DNA of 64,000 bases from CAYRVF01 sp964427535. Its GTDB lineage: Bacteria > Chloroflexota > Ktedonobacteria > Ktedonobacterales > JADMIN01. Of this stretch, positions 1 to 7,254 are shown piece by piece. Positions within the stretch are counted from its first letter, which is position 1; every line of letters begins with the position of its first letter. The notes below the pieces were generated by a model. That model was not told where the DNA came from. It was given only the letters and a program-made list of their open reading frames with translations, and did not search any database. Position numbers and translations under genes: made by a program. The DNA lies in assembly GCA_964427535.1 (NCBI GenBank), contig CAYRVF010000003.1:21163-85162 (forward strand). Direction: 5' to 3'.

Positions 1-1
1 C

Positions 2-88
2 GACGAGCGTGCCGACGAGCTCGTGTGGCGCGTGGCGAGCGTCCCCGACACCGACCCTGACGCCCCGACCCAGGAGCTCCATCCGTAG
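2..88 (+). CDS. C-terminal end of an unidentified upstream gene (partial)
   Basis: From base 2 an open frame runs 28 codons to TAG at 86-88, with the GC-rich third positions of neighbouring genes. The peptide is acidic and ends in TQELHP. It is probably the tail of a gene cut by the window edge. Too little remains to name a family. Confidence 0.4.
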   Translation, partial: DERADELVWRVASVPDTDPDAPTQELHP

Positions 89-272
89 CGGGCGCGAGCG
101 GGCTGGAGTCTTCCGTCACGGCCGAAAGCTCCGCGACCCAGTGCGTGCACTCCCTTGCGGCAGGATGCCGGTCTGGCGCACAATGGACGAGATAGTGCCT
201 AGCGCGAGAGCTGGTGCTATCCCTCATCCCGCTGGTAGGGAGAGGCAGGCGGAAGCCCAAGGTGCGGAGAGC

Positions 273-1604
273 ATGTCGGAGCAGGACAACACACGGCAGA
301 CGAACGTGGTCACGGAGCTCGAAGAACGCGGCTTGCTCTATCAGATGACTGAGAGTGGCCTGCCCCAGGCCGCGGAGAACGAGCGCCTCACGGTCTACGC
401 CGGCTTCGACCCGAGCGCGAAGAGTCTGCATATCGGCAACCTCGTGCCAGTGATGGCGCTCGCCCACTTCCAGCGCCACGGGCACCGGCCGATTCTCGTG
501 GTTGGCGGCGGCACTGGCATGATCGGCGACCCGAGCGGCAAATCGAGCGAGCGCCCGCTGCTCACGCCGGAGGAGATCGCCAGCTACGTCGCGAACATCC
601 AACAGCAGTTGCGGCGCTATCTCTCCTTCGAGGGGGAGAACGCCGCGCTGATCGTCAACAACGCCGACTGGCTCGGTCGCATGACGACCATTGAGTTCCT
701 GCGCGACGTGGGCAAGCACTTCAGCGTCAACGCGATGCTCGCCAAAGAGTCGGTTCGGGAGCGGCTGGAGAACCGCGAGCAGGGCATCTCGTTCACCGAG
801 TTTAGCTACATGATTCTTCAGGCGACGGATTACCTGCACCTGTACGATGCCGAGCACACGACCGTGCAGGTTGGCGGCAGCGACCAGTGGGGCAACCTGG
901 TCGCCGGAGTGGACCTGATTCGCAAGGTGCGCGGCGCGCATGTCCACGCGATGACGGTGCCGCTGATTCTCTCGGCAACGGGCGCCAAGTTCGGCAAGAG
1001 CGAGGGCAACGCGCTCTTCCTCGATCCCGAGATGACGACGCCCTACAGCCTGTACCAGTACTTCATCAACACCGACGACCGCGACGTGGAGCATTACCTC
1101 AAGGTCTTTACCTTTCTGCCGCTGGACGAGGTCGCGGGCATTCTGCGCGAGCAGGCCGAGCATCCCGAGCGGCGGGTGGGCCAGCGGCGGCTGGCGTTCG
1201 AGGTGACCGCGCTGGTGCATGGTGAGCCGGTCGCGCGGGCGGTACGCTCGGCGTCGAACGCGCTCTTCGGCGAGGGGATTGGCGAGCTGACGCCCGAGGC
1301 GCTGGTACACCTGGCGGGCGCGGTGCCGACGACGCCGCTGCCAGATGCGGTGCTTGAAGACGGCCTCTCGGTGGTCGATGCGCTCGTGCTAGCGGGCATG
1401 CAGCCATCGAAGGGAGCGGCGCGCCGGCTGGTTCAGCAGGGCGGCGTCTACGTCAACGACAAGCGTGTGACCGATGTCGAGCGCACTCTCACAGCCGAGG
1501 ACGCTCTCTTCGGACGTGCCATTCTGCTGCGCACCGGCAAGAACCGCTACGCACTGCTGCTGCGGAACGAAGCTCTGCCCGAGCTCGTGCTTGGCGACGA
1601 CTGA
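273..1604 (+). CDS. tyrS: Tyrosyl-tRNA synthetase
   Basis: This cytoplasmic enzyme charges tRNA-Tyr with tyrosine using ATP. The class I signatures are visible: a HIGH-type motif (HIGN, residues 53-56) after the FDPSA loop, and a KMSKS-type loop KFGKS near residue 239. The last ~65 residues (GAARRLVQQGGVYVN) form an S4 RNA-binding domain. At 443 aa it has the usual bacterial length. The frame stays open upstream to base 9, but the family alignment begins at this ATG (MSEQDN), which follows a purine-rich GGTGCGGAGA. I looked for a T-box leader and did not find its AGGGTGGNACCGCG core. A long repeat follows the stop directly. Confidence 0.96.
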   Translation: MSEQDNTRQTNVVTELEERGLLYQMTESGLPQAAENERLTVYAGFDPSAKSLHIGNLVPVMALAHFQRHGHRPILVVGGGTGMIGDPSGKSSERPLLTPEEIASYVANIQQQLRRYLSFEGENAALIVNNADWLGRMTTIEFLRDVGKHFSVNAMLAKESVRERLENREQGISFTEFSYMILQATDYLHLYDAEHTTVQVGGSDQWGNLVAGVDLIRKVRGAHVHAMTVPLILSATGAKFGKSEGNALFLDPEMTTPYSLYQYFINTDDRDVEHYLKVFTFLPLDEVAGILREQAEHPERRVGQRRLAFEVTALVHGEPVARAVRSASNALFGEGIGELTPEALVHLAGAVPTTPLPDAVLEDGLSVVDALVLAGMQPSKGAARRLVQQGGVYVNDKRVTDVERTLTAEDALFGRAILLRTGKNRYALLLRNEALPELVLGDD

Positions 1605-1611
1605 GCGGCAG

Positions 1612-1741
1612 CCCCCTCCCCCTGTCCCCCTCCCCCACCTGGCGGTGAGAGAGGGGGAATGGACGTGTGCGCTTCGCGGCGCGTGCGGGTCTGGCTCCTC
1701 TCTCCTGACGTCAGGCGGGGGAGAGGCTGGGAGAGGGGGCC
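1612..1741 (+). repeat. R2 interspersed palindromic repeat, copy 1
   Basis: About 130 bp of pyrimidine-rich then purine-rich sequence with opposed arms (CCCCCTCCCCC near the left end, GGGAGAGGGGG at the right). A central section contains GACGTGTGCGCTTCGCGGCG and GGTCTGGCTCC. The same central section recurs at 4278-4407 (inverted), 14627-14752 (direct) and 48797-48911 (inverted, shorter). It starts 8 nt after the tyrS stop. Confidence 0.8.
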
Positions 1742-2059
1742 TTGCCCACGCACGACCGTACATGCCGCACCACTACGGCACAATCTATGCGGGTAGAAGT
1801 GGTCCGGTTGACCGTGCCGCGGCGAGAGCGCCAAGTGGGCGAGGGCGGTAGGCAGGCGCCGGTGGCATTTCTCGCTGGGGCGCGCGTCAGGCACGGCGAG
1901 AGTCGGTGAAACCAGAGAGCGCACGACTGAGAGTTGTATGTGGTGTGGCGCGCGACTATTCGCGGCACGCGAGACGTGCGGTGCACCATTGGGTACTGTG
2001 TGGGGGCATGTCAGTACCACGCGAGCATGAACATGAATGTGGCAGGCGGAGGGGAAGAC
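1742..2059. other. Intergenic leader upstream of the KaiC-like gene
   Basis: I see no convincing gene here. ATG codons at 1934 and 2027 are in frame with the downstream gene, but the translated stretch is atypical (Cys- and Arg-rich) and neither has a good ribosome-binding site. It probably holds the promoter and leader of the KaiC-like gene. I could not pick a clear -35/-10 pair. Confidence 0.35.
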
Positions 2060-3727
2060 GTGAGTGAACGGAACGCGGAATTAGATTCAGGACGGCTGGC
2101 GTCACAGACGATGCCAGCGCGCGTCGACTCGACAGGTGTGCCGAATCTCGACATGGTGCTGGGCGGCGGCCTGCCGAAGCGCTCGCTCGTCATCATCGTG
2201 GGGCCTCCGGGCAGCGGGAAGACCACGCTGGCAAACCAGATGGCCTTCGCCACCGCGCGCGCGAGGCGACGTGTGCTCGTGTTCACCGCGCTCTCCGAGC
2301 CGACCAACAAGCTCGTGCTGCATCTGCGTTCGTTCACGTTTTTCGATGGCTCCCTCATCGGCGACAGGCTGCAATTCCTCAGTCTGCAGCAGTTTCTCGA
2401 TGGCGGGCTTGAGGCGACAGCTGACCAGCTCGTCTCGATCGCGCGGCAAGAGCGCGCCGACCTCGTCGTGATCGACGGCTTTCGTGGCATGCGCACCTCG
2501 GAGGAGAACCCGCGCGAGTCGCGCGAGTTCCTCTACGATATCGGCACGAAGCTGAGCGTGCTCGGCATCACGACGCTCGTCACAACGGAGGCAGACCCGC
2601 GCGACCCGATGTTCTTTCCGGAAGCGACCACGGCCGATGTGATCATCGGATTGCATTACAGCTTGGTGGGCGTGCGCGAGCGACGCGCGATTGAGGCGGT
2701 CAAGGTTCGCGGCTCCCGCATCATGACGGGCCTGCATGGCCTGCGGATCGAGGAACGCGGTGCGATGGTGTATCCGCGCCTGGAGGCGCGCGTGCAGGCG
2801 TTCGAGACGATGGGCGCCCCCGAGACGACAGACAGCGAGGGGGTAGAAGCTCCACCGACCAGCGAGCGGGCACGTTTCGACCTTCACGAGCTGGATGCTT
2901 TGCTGCAAGGCGGAGTGCCGCGCGAAACCAGCACGCTGCTCGCCGGCAGCCAGGGCACGGGCAAGACGCTGCTAGCGCTGCACTTTGCCCTTTCGGGCGT
3001 GCGCGCAGGCGAACAGACCCTCTTCGTCGGTTTTCGTGAGAGCCGGTCGCAGATGCTGCGCGTGGCCGACGCCTTCGATTTCGGCCCCAGCCTGCGGAAT
3101 GCGCTCACGCCCGGAGGGCCGCTCACGCTCCATCGCTGGCCGCCGGTTGAGCTACATCCCGATATCGTCGCGGATACGTTGCTGCGCAGTCTCGACGAGC
3201 TGCATGTGCGCAGGCTCGTCGTCGACGGTGTCACCGAGGTAGAGCGTGCGATCGCGCGGAGCAATGATCCCCAGCGCATTTACGATTATTTCGGTGCTCT
3301 TGTCGAAGCGTTGCGGCGACGGCACATCACGTCGCTCTTTGTTACGGATGCCTCGCGCGTGCTTGGCCCCGACGTCATTCTGGGGAATAATCCCGCTACC
3401 ATGCTGGCGGAGAATCTGATCTACGTGCAACATGTCACGGAGCATGGCCGGCTGCACCGCGTGCTCTCCGTCGTGAAAATGAGGTACTCGGCACATGATG
3501 ACTCCCTGCGCGAATTCATCATTACTCCTACCGGGGGTGTGCGGGTGCTCAGTCGCTTCGAGAGCCAGACCTGGGCTTCCAGAAGCTCGCCTCCTCCACT
3601 CGAGGACCTTCCGGCACCTCAGCCCGAAGAACAACGGACGCAGCACAACACAGACGGCATGCCTCGCAAAAGGAGCGCGTCGTCGCGAGCCGACCACCGG
3701 CGTTTGCACACTGAGGATGCACCGTGA
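2060..3727 (+). CDS. KaiC-like double RecA-domain ATPase
   Basis: A 555-aa protein with two tandem RecA/KaiC-type ATPase domains. Walker A motifs are GPPGSGKTT (about residues 48-56) and GSQGTGKTL (about 296), with a Walker B DLVVIDG in the first domain. The paired catalytic glutamates of cyanobacterial KaiC are only half kept: the first domain has S-E (ALSEPTNK), the second R-E (GFRESRSQ). It is therefore a KaiC relative, not a proven clock protein. The start is a GTG with a strong site GGCGGAGGGGA just upstream; upstream in-frame ATGs are poorer. Its stop overlaps the start of the receiver gene (GTGA), so the two are translationally coupled and probably act together in signalling. Confidence 0.85.
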   Translation: MSERNAELDSGRLASQTMPARVDSTGVPNLDMVLGGGLPKRSLVIIVGPPGSGKTTLANQMAFATARARRRVLVFTALSEPTNKLVLHLRSFTFFDGSLIGDRLQFLSLQQFLDGGLEATADQLVSIARQERADLVVIDGFRGMRTSEENPRESREFLYDIGTKLSVLGITTLVTTEADPRDPMFFPEATTADVIIGLHYSLVGVRERRAIEAVKVRGSRIMTGLHGLRIEERGAMVYPRLEARVQAFETMGAPETTDSEGVEAPPTSERARFDLHELDALLQGGVPRETSTLLAGSQGTGKTLLALHFALSGVRAGEQTLFVGFRESRSQMLRVADAFDFGPSLRNALTPGGPLTLHRWPPVELHPDIVADTLLRSLDELHVRRLVVDGVTEVERAIARSNDPQRIYDYFGALVEALRRRHITSLFVTDASRVLGPDVILGNNPATMLAENLIYVQHVTEHGRLHRVLSVVKMRYSAHDDSLREFIITPTGGVRVLSRFESQTWASRSSPPPLEDLPAPQPEEQRTQHNTDGMPRKRSASSRADHRRLHTEDAP

Positions 3728-4185
3728 GCACTGGCGATACTCCGACACCACAAGCCGCCGCGGGAGGGAGAACACTCACGGATAAGCAAACGGAGGCATC
3801 TCCTCTACAGACGCGGGGCGCCGTCCTTGTGTTGATCGCCGAGGATGAAGAACCGATCGCCGAGGCCCTGGCCATTATGGTCGAGGAGGCCGGGTATCGC
3901 GCTATCCTCGCACGGCACGGACGCGAAGCACTGGAGCTCGCACGCGAGCATCCGCCAGCGCTCGTCATCACCGATCTGATGATGCCCTATCTCGACGGAG
4001 CGTCCCTGATTCAAGCGATTCGGGACGACGCCGCCGCGAAAGGGTTATCCGCCCCGCCGATCATCCTGATGACCGCGGCATCCGGCAGGCGCGCTGAGGA
4101 AGCCCGCCCGGACGTGCTGCTCAGCAAGCCATTCGACCTCGACGAGGTGGAGACGCTGCTCAGCCGCTTTCTGGGCGCGGAGTGA
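3724..4185 (+). CDS. Single-domain response regulator (receiver)
   Basis: A 153-aa protein with a ~30-residue flexible N-terminus followed by a CheY-like receiver. Acidic pocket residues are in IAEDEEP (E40, D41). The phosphoacceptor is D84 in VITDLMMPY, and the conserved lysine lies in LLSKPFD. It has no output domain, so it likely works by protein contact. The GTG start overlaps the stop of the KaiC-like ATPase by 4 nt, suggesting fixed stoichiometry and a shared pathway. KaiC-like proteins beside receiver proteins are seen in other bacteria and archaea. No kinase is adjacent. Confidence 0.88.
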   Translation: MSTGDTPTPQAAAGGRTLTDKQTEASPLQTRGAVLVLIAEDEEPIAEALAIMVEEAGYRAILARHGREALELAREHPPALVITDLMMPYLDGASLIQAIRDDAAAKGLSAPPIILMTAASGRRAEEARPDVLLSKPFDLDEVETLLSRFLGAE

Positions 4186-4194
4186 GGCGGAATA

Positions 4195-4236
4195 TCACCC
4201 CCAACACCCCTCCCTCAAGGGAAGGGGTCGCTGTTA
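4195..4236 (+). repeat. R1 short hairpin repeat, copy 1
   Basis: Pattern: CACCCCCAACACCCC, then the hairpin CCCTCCCT/AAGGGAAGGGG, then TCGCTGT. It lies 9 nt after the receiver-gene stop. About 18 diverged R1 copies occur in the window in both orientations, nearly always just past stop codons. Confidence 0.8.
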
Positions 4237-4277
4237 GGAGGGACGAGGCCTGCGGAGGAGTAGTGTGGCGGCAGGGT

Positions 4278-4407
4278 GGCCCCCTCTTCCAGCCTCTCCC
4301 CCAGCTGACGCTGGGAGAGAGGAACCAGACACACGCGGCGCGTAGCACACGTGTCCCATTTCCCCCTCTCTCGGCGTGAGCTGGGGGAGGGGGTCAGGGG
4401 GAGGGGC
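4278..4407 (-). repeat. R2 interspersed palindromic repeat, copy 2 (inverted)
   Basis: The reverse complement of the 1612-1741 element. It has GGGAGAGAGGAACCAGACAC, then GCGGCGCG, then CCCCCTCTCTCGGCGTGAGC and a GGGGGAGGGG end. Its right edge touches the queC stop codon at 4407, so it separates the convergent receiver and queC transcripts. Confidence 0.8.
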
Positions 4408-5117
4408 TAGCGGGCAGGTGCCGCGTAGGGCAGTGGATCGGTCTCGCCGGCTTCGCCGAAGCCGCGCAGGCGGAGCAGGCAGCTATCGCAGGTGCCGCAT
4501 GCCTCCGCTCCTCCTTCGTAGCAGCTCCATGTGAGCTCCCATGGTACCCCGAGACGGGTGCCCTCACGGACGATGGCGGCTTTGGTCATATAGAGCAGAG
4601 GCGCGTGGTAGCGCAGCGTCCGCCCATCTTCCGTGCCTGCCTTGGTCGCCAGGTTCGCCGTCTGCTGGAACGAGTCGAGGAACTCCGGACGGCAATCAGG
4701 GTAGCCGCTATAGTCTTGGAAGTTTATCCCGAGGAAGATATCGTCCGCGCCAAGCACCTCCGCGTAGGCCGTGGCGAGTGAGAGGAAGACCAGATTGCGC
4801 GCGGGCACGTAGGTCGGCGGAATCCCCTCGCCGATCTCGCTATCGGTGCGAGCATGTGGCACTGGGATGTCGGCGGTGAGGGCGCTGCCGCCGAAGAGGC
4901 GCAGATCGATATCGATCACCTTATGCTCGCGGCTGCCGAGGGCCTGTGCGACCCGGTGAGCGGCCTCCAACTCGCGCTCGTGGCGCTGCCCATAGCGGAA
5001 GGCGAGAGTGTAGGGCGCGAATCCTCGCTCGACGGCGAGGGCGAGCGTGGTGGAAGAGTCTAATCCGCCGGAGAGTAAGACGACCGCACGCGGCTGCCGC
5101 GTCGACGGCTGAGACAT
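4407..5117 (-). CDS. queC: 7-cyano-7-deazaguanine (preQ0) synthase QueC
   Basis: Makes preQ0 from 7-carboxy-7-deazaguanine, ammonia and ATP in the queuosine/deazapurine pathway. The 236-aa protein opens with the PP-loop SGGLDSSTT (adenylation) and has the conserved AFRYGQRHERE segment. It ends with the four-cysteine zinc site CYEG...CGTCDSC. The ATG follows AAAGGAG at a good distance. An extended -10 (TGCTACAAT on the minus strand) lies upstream. No queD, queE or queF is in the window, so the rest of the pathway is elsewhere. A PHP-domain gene lies upstream on the same strand. Confidence 0.95.
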   Translation of the reverse strand: MSQPSTRQPRAVVLLSGGLDSSTTLALAVERGFAPYTLAFRYGQRHERELEAAHRVAQALGSREHKVIDIDLRLFGGSALTADIPVPHARTDSEIGEGIPPTYVPARNLVFLSLATAYAEVLGADDIFLGINFQDYSGYPDCRPEFLDSFQQTANLATKAGTEDGRTLRYHAPLLYMTKAAIVREGTRLGVPWELTWSCYEGGAEACGTCDSCLLRLRGFGEAGETDPLPYAAPAR

Positions 5118-5184
5118 GCGAGGCGCTCCTTTGCAGACACGTGCGGCGCACGAGAGCGTAGTTCAATCGGCATATTCGGCTGTC

Positions 5185-5193
5185 ATTGTAGCA
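5185..5193 (-). promoter_or_regulatory. Extended -10 promoter element for queC
   Basis: Read on the minus strand this is TGCTACAAT, a TGn-extended -10 five-sixths matching TATAAT, about 70 nt before the queC start. No good -35 is visible, which fits extended -10 promoters. Confidence 0.45.
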
Positions 5194-5238
5194 GATGCGT
5201 GTCGTGCGCGCCGCGCGCGGAGCATATGCCGCCGGGCG

Positions 5239-6015
5239 CTACGAAAACGACTGCTCGTCGCGCCAGTGCCCCGGCGTACGGCGCGCGCGAATCGGCGGCA
5301 CATCCACGGGATCGCCACGCACGATGGCAGTAGGGATGTCGACTACGAGCTCCCAGATGCGCTGCGGCCCCACGAGCGCCCGCGCGGCCTGCACGCCCGC
5401 CGAGAACAGCACAGGCCGCTGGTGCACGCCAGACGTCTCCGAGGCGAGCAGGTGCGCCAGATTGCGCGTCAGCAGCTCCTCCGCGATGGCCCGACATTGG
5501 GCGGGCGCGGTCGGCGTCAGGCTAGCGGTCGTCACCTGCAACAGCGCGCCCGCCTCCACCAGAGGCACCAGGTTCTCGGACTGCGCGGCGGGGACGTAGC
5601 GCTCGATGTGCGATAGCACGGGGATATAGCCCTTTTGTCGCAGGCCGCGGATGAGCGGCACAAGCTCCGCCGCGGGCTGGTCATCGGGTGGAGCGAGCAG
5701 CACATACGGGCCGTCGTTGAGGGTCGCGAGCGTGCCCTGCGCTAGCAGCCCCTCGACATGCTCGTCCAGCGGCGCCTCGTGGCCGGCCCACACGCGCAGA
5801 GGAATGTTCACCTTCTTGAGGACCCGTTCGAGCGCCTGCACACGCCGCTGCACCTCTCGCGCAGGAACGGCGCTGTATTCCTCGGCGTAGAATGGTGTGG
5901 CGACGACCTCGGTGACACCCTCACGGCTGAGCGCCAGCGCCGTGAGAATGGACACCTCGAAGGTCTGCGGGCCATCGTCGAGCGCGGGCAGGATGTGCGT
6001 GTGAACGTCAATCAT
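5239..6015 (-). CDS. PHP-domain protein, CpsB/CapC-like, with altered metal ligands
   Basis: A 258-aa protein resembling the CpsB/YwqE manganese-dependent tyrosine-phosphatase branch of the PHP superfamily. It starts with MIDVHTHILPALDDGP, the family's first metal motif. Later motifs have drifted: ATPFY where ATPHH is usual, LSHIERY where AHPERY is usual, and LASETSG where ASDAHN is usual. Several expected His/Asp ligands are therefore missing, and catalysis is doubtful or altered. No capsule genes or tyrosine kinase are nearby. It lies 121 nt upstream of queC on the same strand. Confidence 0.75.
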   Translation of the reverse strand: MIDVHTHILPALDDGPQTFEVSILTALALSREGVTEVVATPFYAEEYSAVPAREVQRRVQALERVLKKVNIPLRVWAGHEAPLDEHVEGLLAQGTLATLNDGPYVLLAPPDDQPAAELVPLIRGLRQKGYIPVLSHIERYVPAAQSENLVPLVEAGALLQVTTASLTPTAPAQCRAIAEELLTRNLAHLLASETSGVHQRPVLFSAGVQAARALVGPQRIWELVVDIPTAIVRGDPVDVPPIRARRTPGHWRDEQSFS

Positions 6016-6138
6016 GGCAAGCCCTTCTGCCTCCGTCGATGGCGTCAGTCAGCGCGAGAGAATGTTGCAAACTCAAGTATACGGCAAGTTGCGCGGACAC
6101 ATGATAGTATAATCAAGAGTACCAGTACATCACGCCTG

Positions 6139-6150
6139 TACGTATACGTA
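6139..6150. promoter_or_regulatory. Perfect 12-bp palindrome with ACGTATACGT core
   Basis: TACGTATACGTA is self-complementary. Its 10-bp core ACGTATACGT is the same core as in the palindrome before the Clp_N-RHH gene (59696-59705). It may be a binding site for a dimeric regulator. Confidence 0.35.
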
Positions 6151-6410
6151 AGTGGAGCCGCGGCGCGACGGGGACGATTCTCCGCGCTTACGCCGTCGAC
6201 ATCGAGCGGACTGCTCATCGTGTCGCCGTCGGGAACGAGAGACACATACATTCGTCTGAACTGTATCTTTCGTTGGTTGTCATACGTCTGTGCTGGTATA
6301 CGTACCCATCTGTCGGTCCACCATATGGCGCTCTAGCCTCGCACCCTCGCGTTCGCTCACCGAACGAAGGGTACGGAGAGGCTTGCCCGGATCGGAAACA
6401 GGTGGTATAC

Positions 6411-6434
6411 TATCGTATAGTTGCTAATACGATA
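6411..6434. promoter_or_regulatory. Inverted repeat TATCGTAT-N8-ATACGATA
   Basis: Two perfect 8-bp arms (6411-6418 and 6427-6434) in an AT-rich patch, preceded by GGTATAC. They lie about 140 nt before the HTH-like gene. It looks like an operator overlapping a promoter, and autoregulation is a guess. Confidence 0.45.
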
Positions 6435-6572
6435 TGCAGTCTCAAGTATGCGAATCGCCTCGGGCCGGGCGTTCGCGACAACCGATCTGTAACGTCTCGA
6501 CCGGTCGCGGCCGCACGCTCACATGGGCACGCGGCTCCGCCGGGCAGATCGTAGGATGGAGTAAGCGACGAG

Positions 6573-7145
6573 ATGCGGTACACGAGCGACGAGCAGCGAC
6601 GGTACGCTTTCCGTGATTGGCTGCGCGAGCAGTTGCAGCGGCTTGATTTCTATCAGCGGCGGGGCAATCGCTATCTCGTGAGTGAGTTCGCGCGATACGC
6701 CAACTCTCTTGGGGCACGTGTCGAAGAAGTCAGCCTGGGGCGCTACCTGCGCGAAGAAAATCCGGTGCTGCCGACACCCGAGAGTTGCCGCGAGCTGGCG
6801 AAGGCGCTCGACCGGCACCCCGCGGAAGTGCTGATGGAGGCGGGATACCTCACGCCGGAGGATTTCTTCTACCTGCCCAGCAATATCAGCCCGTCCGAGA
6901 TCCGACAGCAGGCCAGCGAGATCGATTCCTACACGTATCTGCCCGAAGCGATCCGCGCGCAGATGAAGTATTCGCTTGAGCGACAGCTCCAGATGCCGCT
7001 GCCCGCTGAGGAGACGCCCGCCGCACCACAGGCGCAGTCCGTGCAGTCCGACAACGCGGTACCGGTAGAGAACATCGAGACGGACGTTCTGCAGTCCGAG
7101 CCGCAGCGGCCGCCCGCAACCACCAGCCGCCCGACGCGTGCGTAA
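6573..7145 (+). CDS. Small HTH-like (XRE-type) putative regulator
   Basis: A 190-aa protein. Residues ~20-90 read like a helical XRE/Cro-type domain: LVSEFARYANSLG, VSLGRYLREENPVLPTPE, then CRELAKALDRHPAEVLMEAGYL. This matches the usual 'which residues are recognised, then tolerance of age' pattern of phage-like HTH regulators. The C-terminal ~60 residues are Pro/Gln/Glu-rich and look disordered. The ATG follows GGATGGAGTAAG at moderate spacing. It is monocistronic, with its own hairpin terminator. Targets are unknown, and the upstream inverted repeat at 6411-6434 is a candidate self-binding site. Confidence 0.65.
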   Translation: MRYTSDEQRRYAFRDWLREQLQRLDFYQRRGNRYLVSEFARYANSLGARVEEVSLGRYLREENPVLPTPESCRELAKALDRHPAEVLMEAGYLTPEDFFYLPSNISPSEIRQQASEIDSYTYLPEAIRAQMKYSLERQLQMPLPAEETPAAPQAQSVQSDNAVPVENIETDVLQSEPQRPPATTSRPTRA

Positions 7146-7168
7146 TCGCCCCAGCGGCACGTCTACCT

Positions 7169-7213
7169 GAGAGGACCAGGGAACAGGCATCGCCTGCCGT
7201 CCCTGGTCCTCTC
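7169..7213 (+). terminator. Strong hairpin terminator after the HTH-like gene
   Basis: A perfect 14-bp stem (GAGAGGACCAGGGA / TCCCTGGTCCTCTC) encloses an inner stem CAGGC-ATC-GCCTG. GTCGTTTC follows. It begins 24 nt past the stop codon and can serve both convergent genes. Confidence 0.85.
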
Positions 7214-7254
7214 GTCGTTTCGGCGGCCTCATACCCCGCGTGGCGGTAGGTGTG

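Larger units (their letters stand above)
6016..6572. other. Divergent intergenic region with several palindromes
   Basis: This 557-nt gap between the divergent PHP and HTH-like genes is richer in A+T than its surroundings. It holds TATAAT-like strings (TAGTATAAT near 6110), a perfect 12-bp palindrome at 6139-6150 and an 8-bp inverted repeat at 6411-6434. I see no convincing gene. It is probably a regulatory region for the downstream HTH-like gene. Confidence 0.45.

Noticed and set aside
9..272. N-terminal extension of TyrS by 88 residues
   Set aside because: The frame is open, but the extension is Arg/Pro-rich and unlike TyrS. The family sequence begins at the ATG at 273, and bases 2-88 already look like another gene's tail in a different frame.
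89..272. T-box riboswitch before tyrS
   Set aside because: I could not find the AGGGTGGNACCGCG antiterminator motif or a terminator hairpin in the leader.
2060..4185. Kai circadian clock locus
   Set aside because: There is no kaiA or kaiB, the phosphorylation-site region of KaiC is not recognisable, and the catalytic Glu pairs are incomplete.
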